Assembly: GCF_900104635.1 (NCBI RefSeq)
Contig: NZ_FNWC01000007.1
Location: forward strand, 1,897,421 to 1,961,420
Length of the DNA stretch: 64,000 nucleotides
Direction: 5' to 3'
DNA from: Coprococcus phoceensis
Lineage (GTDB): Bacteria > Bacillota > Clostridia > Lachnospirales > Lachnospiraceae
Below the pieces are notes generated by a model that was given only the letters and a program-made list of their open reading frames with translations, did no database searches and had not been told where the DNA came from. Below, one piece after another: positions 17,703 to 26,387 of this stretch. Position 1 is the stretch's first letter. Every line of letters starts with the position of its first letter. A program made the position numbers and the translations under genes.

Positions 17703-18278
17703 CTATGCTTTTACTTTTTTGTTGAACACATTCATCGCAGCCTCAATCTCACCTTGCACAATCTGCTCTACTGCATCAGATGCATGTTCATATCCTTCTT
17801 CCATCAATTCTCTTTCCTGTTTAGAAAAATGACCGAGCACATAGTCTGCCAGATCGTAATTCTTCGGTTTTTCTCCTACTCCTACTTTAATTCTCGGAAA
17901 TACCGTTGTGCCAAGATGGGCGATAATACTCTTGATTCCGTTGTGACCGCCCGCACTTCCTTTTTTGCGGATGCGAAGTTGTCCTACATCCAGACTGATG
18001 TCATCATAAATGACAAGCAGATCAGACTCCGGATCAATCTTGTAGTAATTTACAATTCCCCCAACGCTCTCTCCGCTCAAATTCATATAAGTCTGCGGTT
18101 TTACAAGAAGTACTTTCTGCCCCGCAATGACTCCTTTCCCGCAGAATGCCCGACACTTCCTTGCATCCACTGATATATTATATTTCTCCGCCAACACATC
18201 TATGACATCAAACCCGGCATTGTGTCTCGTTCCTTCATACTGAGCCGTCGGATTTCCTAATCCTACTATAACAAACAT
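17703..18278 (-). CDS. pth: Peptidyl-tRNA hydrolase
   Basis: A 191-residue enzyme that recycles peptidyl-tRNA released from stalled ribosomes. The family residues are all there: VGLGNPTAQYEGTRHNAGF contains the catalytic His and substrate-binding Asn, then KPQTYMNLSG, YDDISLDVG and GGHNGIKSI. I chose ATG at 18278 because AAGAGGTG is spaced correctly for it and it gives the canonical MFVIVGLGNP start; the preceding ATG at 18281 is too close to the ribosome site. The downstream neighbour is mfd. Confidence 0.96.
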   Translation of the reverse strand: MFVIVGLGNPTAQYEGTRHNAGFDVIDVLAEKYNISVDARKCRAFCGKGVIAGQKVLLVKPQTYMNLSGESVGGIVNYYKIDPESDLLVIYDDISLDVGQLRIRKKGSAGGHNGIKSIIAHLGTTVFPRIKVGVGEKPKNYDLADYVLGHFSKQERELMEEGYEHASDAVEQIVQGEIEAAMNVFNKKVKA

Positions 18279-18421
18279 CATTTCACCTCTTCTTTTTACT
18301 GCTTTTCTTATTTTACAAGAACTATCCTCGTTTGTCACGCAAAAGCCATGAATAATTTTCCAAACTTCTTCATACATTATAAAAAGTAAACAATTATCGT
18401 TCGATAGATTAGGAGGCCTCT

Positions 18422-18853
18422 ATGAGTTCCAAGACCAAAATCGTTGTCTTACACATGAAAGAAGTGATTTATACTGTAGTGTTTGTCGTGCTGGGAATTT
18501 TGCTGATCCTGCTGCTAACCTTTATGTTCCTCCCAAATGATGAAAAACATACATCCAAAAAACAAGAATATATGCCCGGTGTCTACACTTCCACCGTCAC
18601 TTTAAATAACACTTCTCTGGAAGTGGAAGTTGCAGTGGACAGCTCACACATCAACTCCATCCGGTTCAGCAATCTGGATGAAACAGTTGCAACAATGTAC
18701 CCGCTGATTCAGCCTGCAATCGAAAATATTGCAGAGCAAGTCTATGATTCCCAGTCGCTGGAAAATATATCCTTCCCGGAAGATAATCCTTACACCTCTC
18801 AGGTCATCATAAACGCAATTGATGATGCATTAAAAAAAGCCACGGTCAAATAA
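18422..18853 (+). CDS. Membrane-anchored protein, possibly a degenerate FMN-binding-like domain
   Basis: A 143-residue protein with one N-terminal transmembrane helix (about 14-36) and an external domain. The pattern MPGVYTSTVTLNNTSLEVEVAVDSSHINSI followed by a C-terminal TSQVIINAIDDALKKA resembles the FMN_bind fold of RnfG/NqrC-like proteins. The SGAT(S/T) motif that carries the flavin is missing (SFPEDNPYTS instead). I therefore infer a non-flavinylated relative, not a redox protein. It starts at an ATG with AGGAGG upstream and stands alone on the plus strand. Its stop codon lies inside the loop of the terminator hairpin. The gene could equally be an unrelated family. Confidence 0.7.
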   Translation: MSSKTKIVVLHMKEVIYTVVFVVLGILLILLLTFMFLPNDEKHTSKKQEYMPGVYTSTVTLNNTSLEVEVAVDSSHINSIRFSNLDETVATMYPLIQPAIENIAEQVYDSQSLENISFPEDNPYTSQVIINAIDDALKKATVK

Positions 18854-18868
18854 AACCGTGGCTTTTTG
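18832..18868. terminator. Bidirectional terminator between convergent genes
   Basis: AAAAGCCACGGT (18835-18846) pairs with ACCGTGGCTTTT (18855-18866), with A and T runs on both sides. It serves the plus-strand membrane protein, overlapping its last codons, and the minus-strand gene that ends at 18875. Confidence 0.88.
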
Positions 18869-18874
18869 CTTCTC

Positions 18875-19138
18875 TTAGCCTTCTACAACAAGATAGCGTC
18901 CGTCAGAAACCGGAAATACTTCCGAAGCCTCCTCAAGCTCATCATCTGTCATCTCTGCGATATCCGCTCCGTTCTCTTCAAAGTAATCTCTTACTTCGTC
19001 CAACGAATCCACGACAACTGCCATGCAGTCCTCCAAAAATGCCTCTGCTTCCTCAAGAGTCTCCGCAACCGGTTCGTCAAATAACTGTAACTGTTTCTCC
19101 AAAAAAACTTTTAAACATTCTTCATCATATTCATACAT
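18875..19138 (-). CDS. Small acidic protein, unrecognised
   Basis: An 87-residue, strongly acidic soluble protein with no membrane segment or cysteine pair. The sequence is rich in Glu/Asp/Leu (LEEAEAFLEDCMAVVVDSLD, EMTDDELEEASEVF) and ends with the hydrophobic GRYLVVEG. It looks like a compact alpha/beta protein that binds a partner, but I do not recognise a family. It is 13 bases downstream of the phosphoglycolate-phosphatase-like gene and probably co-transcribed, sharing the bidirectional terminator. ATG at 19138 is preceded by an AGGAGG-like AGGAATT. Confidence 0.75.
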   Translation of the reverse strand: MYEYDEECLKVFLEKQLQLFDEPVAETLEEAEAFLEDCMAVVVDSLDEVRDYFEENGADIAEMTDDELEEASEVFPVSDGRYLVVEG

Positions 19139-19151
19139 TTTAAAATTCCTC

Positions 19152-19814
19152 CTATATACCCTTTCCTATCATATGAATTAATTCTTCTGGTCTGTCAATG
19201 ATATGCTCCGCACCATTTTCCTTAAGTATTTCTCTTGAGCGAAATCCCCAGGATACGCTCACTGTCTTCATACCCGCTGCATGCCCCGTCTTAATATCCA
19301 CTTCAGAATCTCCGACGTACACACATTCTTCTTTTTTACATCCAAGCTTCTCTGCAATCATCAGCGCTGCGCTCGGATCCGGCTTTCTCGGTACACTGTC
19401 TATCTGTCCCTGAACATATGAAAAAACATCTTCCCCGAAAAATTCCTTCACCACATCAACAGCCTGCAAATGCGGCTTGTTCGACAGCACCGCCAGCTTG
19501 ATTCCACTCTTCTTCAACTGTTCAAGCATCTCTGCGATTCCATCGTATGGTGTTACATGATATGTACAATTTTCTCCAAATATACGTCCATATATCTCCA
19601 TTGCCGGCTCCATCTGAGATTTTTCTAAATCTCCTCCTGCCACCAAGGCACGTTCGATCAGACATCTCGCACCATTTCCGACAAAGCTTCTGCACTGCTC
19701 TTGTGTAATTTTCTTAAGCTTTAATTCTTTCAACGTTTCATTAACTGAATATGTTAAGGATTCTAATGTATCTGTCAATGTCCCGTCCAAATCAAATATG
19801 CATGCTTTATACAT
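19152..19814 (-). CDS. HAD-family phosphatase, phosphoglycolate phosphatase-like
   Basis: A 220-residue haloacid dehalogenase-type hydrolase. Motif I is FDLDGTLTDT with the nucleophile Asp, motif II is VLSNKPH, motif III is the Lys in PRKPDP, and motif IV is YVGDSEVDIKTG. The helical cap (about 15-80) and overall length fit Gph/PpaX-type enzymes. The true substrate may be 2-phosphoglycolate, pyrophosphate or another small phosphate ester; the family is promiscuous. It is followed by the small acidic protein, probably in one transcript. RBS is AAGGAGG. Confidence 0.88.
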   Translation of the reverse strand: MYKACIFDLDGTLTDTLESLTYSVNETLKELKLKKITQEQCRSFVGNGARCLIERALVAGGDLEKSQMEPAMEIYGRIFGENCTYHVTPYDGIAEMLEQLKKSGIKLAVLSNKPHLQAVDVVKEFFGEDVFSYVQGQIDSVPRKPDPSAALMIAEKLGCKKEECVYVGDSEVDIKTGHAAGMKTVSVSWGFRSREILKENGAEHIIDRPEELIHMIGKGI

Positions 19815-19952
19815 TGTGTGCCTCCTTAATTTTTTATAGCATCAGTATAGTATGAACACTCTGAAATTTCAATATCTTTTTTTACAACCTCCAAAAAGTA
19901 GTGAAGGCAGTATACTTCTCTCCTCGCACACTGCCCATGTTTTTCTCCCCTC

Positions 19953-20732
19953 TCATGCCATCAGATACTGGCGCATCACCTTCAATGCGTGTTTTTCAAG
20001 TCTGCTCACCTGTGCCTGGGAAATATCAATATCCTCCGCAACTTCCATCTGGGTGCGCCCCTCAAAAAAACGTAATCGGATAATATATTTTTCTCTCTCT
20101 CCCAGATGTTCCATCGCTGCCTGAAGCGCCAGTTCCTCAATCCAGTTCTCTTCTTTATTTTTTTTGTCACTGATCTGATCCATCACATAAAGTGCATCTC
20201 CACCGTCATTATAGACCGGCTCATTTAAGCTCATCGGCGCCTGAATCGCATCCATCGCAAACACAATATCTTCTTTTGCTATGCCAATCTCTTCTGAGAT
20301 TTCCTGAAGTGTCGGCTCCCTTAGATTCCGTTTCATATATCCCTCTTTTGCATAGATTGCTTTGTATGCCGTATCCCGCAGCGAACGACTTACACGAATC
20401 GAATTATTGTCTCTCATATATCTTCTGATCTCCCCGATAATCATCGGAACTGCATAGGTAGAAAATTTGACATCCAGCTCTGTGTTAAAATTATTGATTG
20501 CCTTGATCAGCCCGATGCATCCTATCTGAAACAGATCATCCGGATTTTCATTGCTATTCGTAAAACGCTTGATTACGCTTAATACCAGTCTTAGATTTCC
20601 TTTTATATATTGCTCTTTCGCTCCCTCATCTCCTGCCTTAATCTTTGCAAATAGTGCATTTTTCTCTTCTTCCTTAAGCAGCGGCAGCTTCGACGTGTCC
20701 ACACCACATATTTCCACTTTATTCAGTGCCAT
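19953..20732 (-). CDS. sigG: Sporulation sigma factor SigG
   Basis: A 259-residue sigma-70-family protein that drives late forespore gene expression. The N-terminal KVEICGVDTSKLPLLKEEE segment is the SigG-specific leader used in anti-sigma contact. Region 2 follows ([49 protein letters not shown]), then region 4 (REKYIIRLRFFEGRTQMEVA, ISQAQVSRLEKHAL). RBS is GGGAGGATACGAAG. It is usually next to sigE; here a beta-CASP nuclease gene lies between them. A forespore-type promoter is visible upstream. Confidence 0.96.
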   Translation of the reverse strand: MALNKVEICGVDTSKLPLLKEEEKNALFAKIKAGDEGAKEQYIKGNLRLVLSVIKRFTNSNENPDDLFQIGCIGLIKAINNFNTELDVKFSTYAVPMIIGEIRRYMRDNNSIRVSRSLRDTAYKAIYAKEGYMKRNLREPTLQEISEEIGIAKEDIVFAMDAIQAPMSLNEPVYNDGGDALYVMDQISDKKNKEENWIEELALQAAMEHLGEREKYIIRLRFFEGRTQMEVAEDIDISQAQVSRLEKHALKVMRQYLMA

Positions 20733-20764
20733 CTTCGTATCCTCCCACGATTTCTTTCTAGTAG

Positions 20765-20794
20765 GATTCTCTGCATTGTGCGGTGTAAATATAC
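20765..20794 (-). promoter_or_regulatory. Candidate SigF/SigG promoter of sigG
   Basis: On the minus strand GTATA (20790-20794), a 15-base spacer and GCAGAGAATC (20765-20774) resemble the forespore consensus GYATA-N15-GGNNANAHTR, with two mismatches in the -10. It lies about 33 bases before the sigG start, consistent with SigF activation and SigG autoregulation known in Bacillus. Confidence 0.5.
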
Positions 20795-20807
20795 TATTTT
20801 GAACGAA

Positions 20808-20852
20808 ATAAAAAAAATAATAGTCCTTGACACTTGTTCAAGAACTATTATT
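20808..20852 (-). terminator. Strong terminator after the beta-CASP nuclease gene
   Basis: A 15-bp stem with one G-U pair (20816-20830 with 20838-20852), a 7-base loop and a long T run on the minus strand. It separates the nuclease gene from the sigG promoter. Confidence 0.9.
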
Positions 20853-20864
20853 TCAAACGGTTCA

Positions 20865-22472
20865 TTACCGGTTCCATTTATCTGCCAGATTTTTAATCTG
20901 AGCTTCTAATTTCGCAAGGTCTTTATTTGCGAGACCTTCATTTTTCATAATAACTTCAAGCAGATATTTTCCCGCGTTTACCGTGCGGTTAAATGCACTT
21001 TCTGCTCTCAATTTCTCTGGTTTCTCCACTTTCTTCTTCACAATCGGATTTCCTTTTGACAGAATCTGATTCGTCGCAAGATCTACACATCCGCCTGAAT
21101 ACGGTGCGAATGCCGGTATGTCAAATCTCTCAGTCACTGTCTCTGCAAAGGAATCGGTCACCTGATCCTCGCCATGCACGACAAATACATGCCTGATATC
21201 CGATTCAAATCCACCAAGCCAGTCAAGCAGTCCATTCATATCCGCATGGCCGCTGATTCCTTTCAACGATTCAATTCTGGCAGCCACCTCAATAGTCTCG
21301 CCAAACAGCTTGACAACAGGCGCTCCCTCGATCAGTTTTCGTCCGAGTGTACCGACCGCCTGATAACCTACAAAAAGAATCGTACATTCTTTTCTCCAGA
21401 GATTATGTTTCAGATGGTGCCGGATTCTGCCCGCCTCGCACATTCCGGAAGCGGATATAATGACTTTTGGTCTGCTGTCAAAATTGATCAATTTGGAATC
21501 GTCACTCGTCACAGAAAGCCTCAGACCCGGAAATACAAGCGGGTTAATTCCCTGATCCACCAATTCCATTGCCTCTTTATCAAAACAATCTCTCTCATTC
21601 TTTGTAAACACACTGGTTGCCTCAATCGCAAGCGGACTGTCCACATACACATCAAAGTTCGGGAAATCACTCAGCAGATTCTTCTCTTTGATCTCACGGA
21701 TAAAATACAGTAGTTCCTGCGTCCTTCCCACTGCAAAAGAAGGAATCACCACATTGCCTCCTTTTTGGAAGGTATCTCGCAAAATCCTTGTAAATTCTCC
21801 CAAATAATCCGGTCTCTCATCTCCATGCAGACGATCTCCGTAAGTCGATTCAATCACAACATAATCTGCCTCTTTTATCTGTTTCGGGTCTTTGATAATC
21901 GGCTGATTGATATTTCCGACGTCTCCTGAAAATACAATTTTCCGTGATAGCCCCTCTTCTGTAATCCAAATCTCAATACAGGCAGAGCCAAGCAAATGTC
22001 CAATATCCGTAAAACGCACTTCCACGCCCTTGCACAGCTCTATCCGCTGCTCATAATCGCACGGTGCCAAAAGTTCCACTGCATCCTGTGCATCCTGCAT
22101 CGTATACAGCGGCTCATACAGCGGCTCACCGGAACGTCTTGCCTTTCGATTTCTCCACTCCGCTTCAAACTCCTGAATATGGGCACTGTCTCGAAGCATA
22201 ATATCGCAGAGATCCGCGGTTGCAAAAGTGGTGACAATCTGTCCTTTAAATCCATTTTTCACCATAAGCGGAATCAAACCTGAATGGTCAATATGTGCAT
22301 GTGTCAGAAGTATAAAATCAATATCTCCCGGTGCAATCGGAAGTTCCTGATTCTCATACAAATCCGGTCCCTGCTCCATACCACAGTCAATCAAAATGTG
22401 CTTACCATTCGTCTCCAGCAAATGACAGCTTCCAGTCACTTCGTGGGCTGCTCCGATAAACGTTAATTTCAT
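20865..22472 (-). CDS. Metallo-beta-lactamase/beta-CASP RNA nuclease
   Basis: A 535-residue metallo-hydrolase of the beta-CASP group, related to CPSF73-like RNA processing nucleases. The metal site is shown by THAHIDHSG and VFSGDVGN, and the beta-CASP insertion by ESTYGDRLHGD, IPSFAVGRTQELL, ISASGMCEAGRI and the GISGHADMNGLLDW His motif. The last 70 residues form a helical tail (NAGKYLLEVIMKNEGLANKD). It probably cleaves RNA, as endonuclease or 5' exonuclease. It lies between sigE and sigG, but a strong terminator closes it, so it is likely read alone or with sigE. ATG at 22472 is preceded by AAAGGGGTTG. Confidence 0.88.
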   Translation of the reverse strand: MKLTFIGAAHEVTGSCHLLETNGKHILIDCGMEQGPDLYENQELPIAPGDIDFILLTHAHIDHSGLIPLMVKNGFKGQIVTTFATADLCDIMLRDSAHIQEFEAEWRNRKARRSGEPLYEPLYTMQDAQDAVELLAPCDYEQRIELCKGVEVRFTDIGHLLGSACIEIWITEEGLSRKIVFSGDVGNINQPIIKDPKQIKEADYVVIESTYGDRLHGDERPDYLGEFTRILRDTFQKGGNVVIPSFAVGRTQELLYFIREIKEKNLLSDFPNFDVYVDSPLAIEATSVFTKNERDCFDKEAMELVDQGINPLVFPGLRLSVTSDDSKLINFDSRPKVIISASGMCEAGRIRHHLKHNLWRKECTILFVGYQAVGTLGRKLIEGAPVVKLFGETIEVAARIESLKGISGHADMNGLLDWLGGFESDIRHVFVVHGEDQVTDSFAETVTERFDIPAFAPYSGGCVDLATNQILSKGNPIVKKKVEKPEKLRAESAFNRTVNAGKYLLEVIMKNEGLANKDLAKLEAQIKNLADKWNR

Positions 22473-22539
22473 ACAATCAACCCCTTTTCTTTTTATCCTA
22501 CCACTTTTTCCTTCTTTTCGATAGTCTTTTTACCAATTT

Positions 22540-23283
22540 TTAAGATTCATAACGCACCATTTCCCGCTTTAATCTCTGCATGATTTTCTTCTCCAATCTT
22601 GAAATATAAGACTGTGAAATGCCAAGGAGGTCAGCGACCTCTTTTTGCGTTTTTTCCTCCCCGTCAAGTGTTCCAAGCCCAAAACGCATCCGCACGATCA
22701 TCCTCTCTCTGTTGGAAAGCCTGCCGATTGCTTTAACAAGTAATTTTCGCTCTGCCTCATTTTCCAGATCACGATATATCGTATCCTCTTCTGTCCCCAG
22801 AATATCGGACAACAAAAGCTCATTTCCATCCCAGTCAACATTTAGCGGCTCATCAATTGACACTTCCAGCTTTGTCTTATTATTTCTTCTCAGATACATC
22901 AAAATCTCATTCTCAATACATCTGGAGGCATATGTCGCAAGCTTTATATTCTTTGTCGGATTGAATGTATTGATTGCCTTGATCAGACCAATCGTCCCAA
23001 TCGATATCAGATCTTCTACTCCAACCCCTGTATTGTCAAATTTTTTTGCAATGTAGACGACAAGTCTCAGATTGTGTTCAATCAAAACTTTCTTGGCATA
23101 CTCATCGTCTTTTGAGCCGAGCTCGTTGATTGCTTCTGCTTCTTCCTCCACCGCCAGTGGAGCCGGAAGCACTTCAGAGCCCCCTATGTAATGTATATCC
23201 TTCTTTTCCGGAAACAAAAATGTTCGAAATCCCGGTATAAATTTAAATTTAAACTGATGTGACATCACTGTGTTGATAACCAT
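22540..23283 (-). CDS. sigE: Sporulation sigma factor SigE precursor
   Basis: A 247-residue pro-sigma-E, which controls early mother-cell genes. The N-terminal pro-sequence (about 30 residues, [19 protein letters not shown]) is followed by the conserved processing region [15 protein letters not shown]. Region 2 follows ([46 protein letters not shown]), then region 4 ([33 protein letters not shown]). RBS GGAGGAG lies right before ATG 23283. It starts 11 bases after the gene for its processing protease SpoIIGA, the classical spoIIG operon order. Confidence 0.97.
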   Translation of the reverse strand: MVINTVMSHQFKFKFIPGFRTFLFPEKKDIHYIGGSEVLPAPLAVEEEAEAINELGSKDDEYAKKVLIEHNLRLVVYIAKKFDNTGVGVEDLISIGTIGLIKAINTFNPTKNIKLATYASRCIENEILMYLRRNNKTKLEVSIDEPLNVDWDGNELLLSDILGTEEDTIYRDLENEAERKLLVKAIGRLSNRERMIVRMRFGLGTLDGEEKTQKEVADLLGISQSYISRLEKKIMQRLKREMVRYES

Positions 23284-23294
23284 TTTTACTCCTC

Positions 23295-24077
23295 CTAAAA
23301 TATGTCAGGATTTAAAATCATCTGATATGTATCTTCTGCCGTAATTTCTTCCTCACTGATTCCAATCAACGGATTTTTAATCCAGTGAATTTCATCATTT
23401 TCCACACACATTTTGTCAATCCGCACAACCGGAAGAACCCCTTCCCGCTTTCCGATTGAATGATACGGAACATATCTGATCTTCCCCATTTTTTCTTCTC
23501 CCAAAAATTTCATCGCCGTCTTTCTGTCCAATATGCTGACAGGCTCATTTGTGACAGGGTCTCTCAGTCCGTTGCCAGTGTCAATCATGCCTTTTATACA
23601 ACATTTCTTTTGTCCCAGATACAACTGCGCTCTACATTGATATTGATTCACTCTTTGAACGGAAACGATAAAACTCCATATCCATGTAACAACGTAATAT
23701 GCAGCGACTGCGACAAGCAGAAACATACTTCCAATCTTTATGTACTGTCTGAAATGCTCCATCACACCTCCCAGCAGGAATCCACCCGTATAAAGCATCA
23801 AAAGCGCTTTTACAAAATTTCTCATATCTTTGATCTTAAGCCCTGCTTTGATCATTGCTGTGTTTACAACTACATGGAACAGTATGAATTTCAAAAACGG
23901 ATGTAAGACCGGTAATATGATGACCAGACACGTCAGAAAAGATCCTGTCATTGCTCCTATACAGATATTACCGTGCGTGGCAGTACACTTTAACATCTTT
24001 CGAACTAAAAGCAAAAGTATATAGTCCATCATAAAATTTACCAGGAACAGCACGTCTATATACAATTCATAGTACAC
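23295..24077 (-). CDS. spoIIGA: Sigma-E processing peptidase SpoIIGA
   Basis: A 260-residue membrane aspartyl protease that removes the pro-sequence of SigE in the mother cell after a forespore signal (SpoIIR). The N-terminal half has five hydrophobic helices, starting [19 protein letters not shown], a family hallmark. The C-terminal half is a retropepsin-like domain with the catalytic motif [12 protein letters not shown] near residue 165 and LPVVRIDKM and NPLIGIS strands. It is 11 bases ahead of sigE and behind a Spo0A-type promoter region. Confidence 0.95.
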   Translation of the reverse strand: MYYELYIDVLFLVNFMMDYILLLLVRKMLKCTATHGNICIGAMTGSFLTCLVIILPVLHPFLKFILFHVVVNTAMIKAGLKIKDMRNFVKALLMLYTGGFLLGGVMEHFRQYIKIGSMFLLVAVAAYYVVTWIWSFIVSVQRVNQYQCRAQLYLGQKKCCIKGMIDTGNGLRDPVTNEPVSILDRKTAMKFLGEEKMGKIRYVPYHSIGKREGVLPVVRIDKMCVENDEIHWIKNPLIGISEEEITAEDTYQMILNPDIF

Positions 24078-24132
24078 GTCCCACCTTCTTTCTCTTTCGA
24101 CGCAAAATCGATTTGGTACTCAAGCAAAACTC

Positions 24133-24198
24133 ATTATACGGAATGTCCTCCGAAAAATTTGTCAAATACGCTTGGGAAACTGCCCCTTTCGTTCGACA
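24133..24198 (-). promoter_or_regulatory. Spo0A-controlled spoIIG promoter
   Basis: On the minus strand TTGACA (24160-24165) and TATAAT (24133-24138) are separated by 21 bases, not 17. The B. subtilis spoIIG promoter also has an over-long spacer (22 bases) and depends on Spo0A-P. A perfect 0A box TGTCGAA lies upstream at 24192-24198. The TATAAT is about 56 bases before spoIIGA. The combination strongly suggests conserved Spo0A activation. Confidence 0.75.
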
Positions 24199-24235
24199 AA
24201 AAAAGAGACATGCTCTTGCATATCTCTTTTTATTC
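24196..24235 (-). terminator. Rho-independent terminator after ftsZ
   Basis: A 14-bp stem with one G-U pair (24200-24213 with 24218-24231) and a T run on the minus strand. It ends the ftsZ transcript; its T run touches the Spo0A box of the next operon. Confidence 0.88.
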
Positions 24236-24244
24236 ATCAATCTC

Positions 24245-25444
24245 TTATTTTTTCAAAAATGATGGAATCTTAATAGACTGTTCCTTTACATGGCTCGTTG
24301 GTGTTCTTGGAACCTGTAATGTAGGCATCGTTCCACCTGCAGTCTTTGGCTGTGCTGCATTCACGGCATCTGCTCCAAGATCAAACTTGTTCGCTGACTG
24401 CTGAGCTACAGGAGCTTCCTGTCTTTCTACATTCTGGATAGTCGGCATAACAGTCTTCTCTAATCTTGATTTTAATTTAGAAGCTGTTCCGCCTGTATTA
24501 TGTAAACCTGTCGCAATAACTGTGATTGTCGCCTCATCTGTCTTTGTATCATCATACATTGCACCGAAAATAATATTAGCTTCTTCGCCTGCAAGATCCT
24601 GTACATATTCAGCTGCATCACTTGCATCCATCAATGTGATATCACCTGAAATGTTGATGATAACATGAGATGCACCTGCAATTGTTGTCTCTAAAAGTGG
24701 ACTGGAAACAGCTTCCTTCACTGCCTCAAGAGCCTTGTCATCTCCCTTTCCATATCCGATACCAATGTGTGCAATACCTTTGTCAAGCATTACTGTCTGC
24801 ACATCGGCAAAGTCCAAATTGATCAAAGAAGGTACATTGATCAAGTCTGTGATTCCCTGAATACCCTGCTGCAATACCTCGTCTGCCTTCTTCAGCGCGT
24901 CCGGCATAGTCGTTCTTCTGTCTACCACTTCAAGCAGCTTGTCGTTCGGGATTACAATCAGTGTATCTACATTCTCTTTGAGCTTTTCAATTCCTGCAAG
25001 AGCATTGTTCATACGTGTCTTTGATTCAAAACGGAAAGGTTTTGTAACGACACCAACTGTAAGCGCTCCCTGCTCTTTCGCAATACGTGCAACAACCGGT
25101 GTAGCACCTGTACCGGTTCCGCCACCCATACCACATGTCACGAATACCATATCAGCACCTTTCAATGCTGCTGCAATCTCTTCTTCACTTTCTTCTGCTG
25201 CTTTTTCACCAATCTCAGGTTTTGCTCCTGCACCGAGACCTTTTGTAAGCTTATCCCCAATCTGCATCAATGTTGGAGCTTTTGCCAACTGTAACGCCTG
25301 TTTATCTGTATTAATTGCAATAAATTCAACTCCGGCAATCTGCTCATCGATCATGCGGTTCACCGCATTGTTACCGCCGCCACCGACACCTACTACAATT
25401 ATTTTTGCTGCTGCTTCTGATTCATTTGTTTTGATTTCTAACAA
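24245..25444 (-). CDS. ftsZ: Cell division protein FtsZ
   Basis: The tubulin-like GTPase that forms the division ring, 399 residues. GTP-binding glycines ([15 protein letters not shown]), the tubulin signature [10 protein letters not shown], the T7 catalytic loop NLDFADVQ and the C-terminal tail IKIPSFLKK that binds partner proteins are all present. The start is TTG at 25444 ([10 protein letters not shown]), because AAAGGAGGAG is 7 bases upstream; an ATG further upstream has no ribosome site and adds non-homologous residues. A promoter lies directly upstream, although ftsQ is just ahead. ftsA is not next to it. Confidence 0.97.
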   Translation of the reverse strand: MLEIKTNESEAAAKIIVVGVGGGGNNAVNRMIDEQIAGVEFIAINTDKQALQLAKAPTLMQIGDKLTKGLGAGAKPEIGEKAAEESEEEIAAALKGADMVFVTCGMGGGTGTGATPVVARIAKEQGALTVGVVTKPFRFESKTRMNNALAGIEKLKENVDTLIVIPNDKLLEVVDRRTTMPDALKKADEVLQQGIQGITDLINVPSLINLDFADVQTVMLDKGIAHIGIGYGKGDDKALEAVKEAVSSPLLETTIAGASHVIINISGDITLMDASDAAEYVQDLAGEEANIIFGAMYDDTKTDEATITVIATGLHNTGGTASKLKSRLEKTVMPTIQNVERQEAPVAQQSANKFDLGADAVNAAQPKTAGGTMPTLQVPRTPTSHVKEQSIKIPSFLKK

Positions 25445-25523
25445 GAGTTTCTCCTCCTTTGTTTCCCTATTTATCTTATACATCCCTGGATTATACTTTA
25501 TATGCTTCTTGTCACATAGTTAT

Positions 25524-25552
25524 ATAATATCGGCTTTTCCTTAAATAATCAA
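25524..25552 (-). promoter_or_regulatory. SigA-type promoter of ftsZ
   Basis: On the minus strand TTGATT (25547-25552), a 17-base spacer and TATTAT (25524-25529) lie in the 136-base gap between ftsQ and ftsZ. This gives ftsZ its own expression apart from the upstream division genes. Confidence 0.6.
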
Positions 25553-25580
25553 TAGAAACTTTCCTTATTTTTTCATTTTT

Positions 25581-26363
25581 TTACTCGTTTGTTGTAACTT
25601 CTTCTTTAAAACTGATATCTGAACTTGCTTCATTGTAATATTCCATATCGAGCACGCCTGTTTTTCCCTCTAATTTTTCTAAAATAGGTGGAAGCTGAAC
25701 CACTTTTTCGTCAAAACGGCTTCTTCCAAGACGCACACACACATTTTCAAAGTACAGATCCATGCTGTTGTCTTCCCACACAATGCGATCCGGCTCCAAA
25801 TCATTTTTCTTTATCTCTTTTGTCAACTCCACAATATAAGAGAATACTTTCTCATTATCCACAGAAAGCTTTTTGTACTGTTCGATCGTTTCGGTTTCCA
25901 GTCCTTCTATCACCGGTACCCCATCCATCTTCTCAGTACTTTTCAGAAGCACAAGCCCTTCTTTGTCAAAATATACATACTCATTGTCTGATACTATGCA
26001 GCCAATCATCTTTTTCTCTGTCACTTTTACTTTTAATGCCCACGGAGCCGAAAGCCCTACCTCTACTTTTTCCAGATATGGCGGCATCTTATAGGAACCA
26101 AACTTAAATTTCCAAAATGCATACAACGCATTCGAAGTGTATTTATCTTCCCGAACCCACTCTAGCACCTCATTCTTTTCACTGTACTGCGTTCCTTTTA
26201 CATCTATCTTCTGCACATGAAATAAAATCAATGTAGCTACTACTATGATAGCGATCGTCAGTATCAGCACAACAACCGCATATAAATAATATCCAATTTT
26301 ACTTTTTTTCTTTTTTCTTTTTTTTCTCGGTCTTTCTTCGATCTCTTCTCTTTCCTGCTCCAT
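25581..26363 (-). CDS. ftsQ: Cell division protein FtsQ/DivIB
   Basis: A 260-residue bitopic protein of the divisome. A very basic cytoplasmic N-terminus (RPRKKRKKKKSK) precedes one transmembrane helix (about 25-48), then the POTRA domain (VQKIDVKGTQYSEKNEVLEW) and the beta domain (GCIVSDNEYVYFDKEGLVL, VPVIEGLE). With FtsL and FtsB/DivIC it links the ring to septal wall synthesis. It follows ftsW by 24 bases; murG, often found between them, is absent. Confidence 0.92.
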   Translation of the reverse strand: MEQEREEIEERPRKKRKKKKSKIGYYLYAVVVLILTIAIIVVATLILFHVQKIDVKGTQYSEKNEVLEWVREDKYTSNALYAFWKFKFGSYKMPPYLEKVEVGLSAPWALKVKVTEKKMIGCIVSDNEYVYFDKEGLVLLKSTEKMDGVPVIEGLETETIEQYKKLSVDNEKVFSYIVELTKEIKKNDLEPDRIVWEDNSMDLYFENVCVRLGRSRFDEKVVQLPPILEKLEGKTGVLDMEYYNEASSDISFKEEVTTNE

Positions 26364-26387
26364 CTTTTTCCTCCTGTCGTTTCTTTT

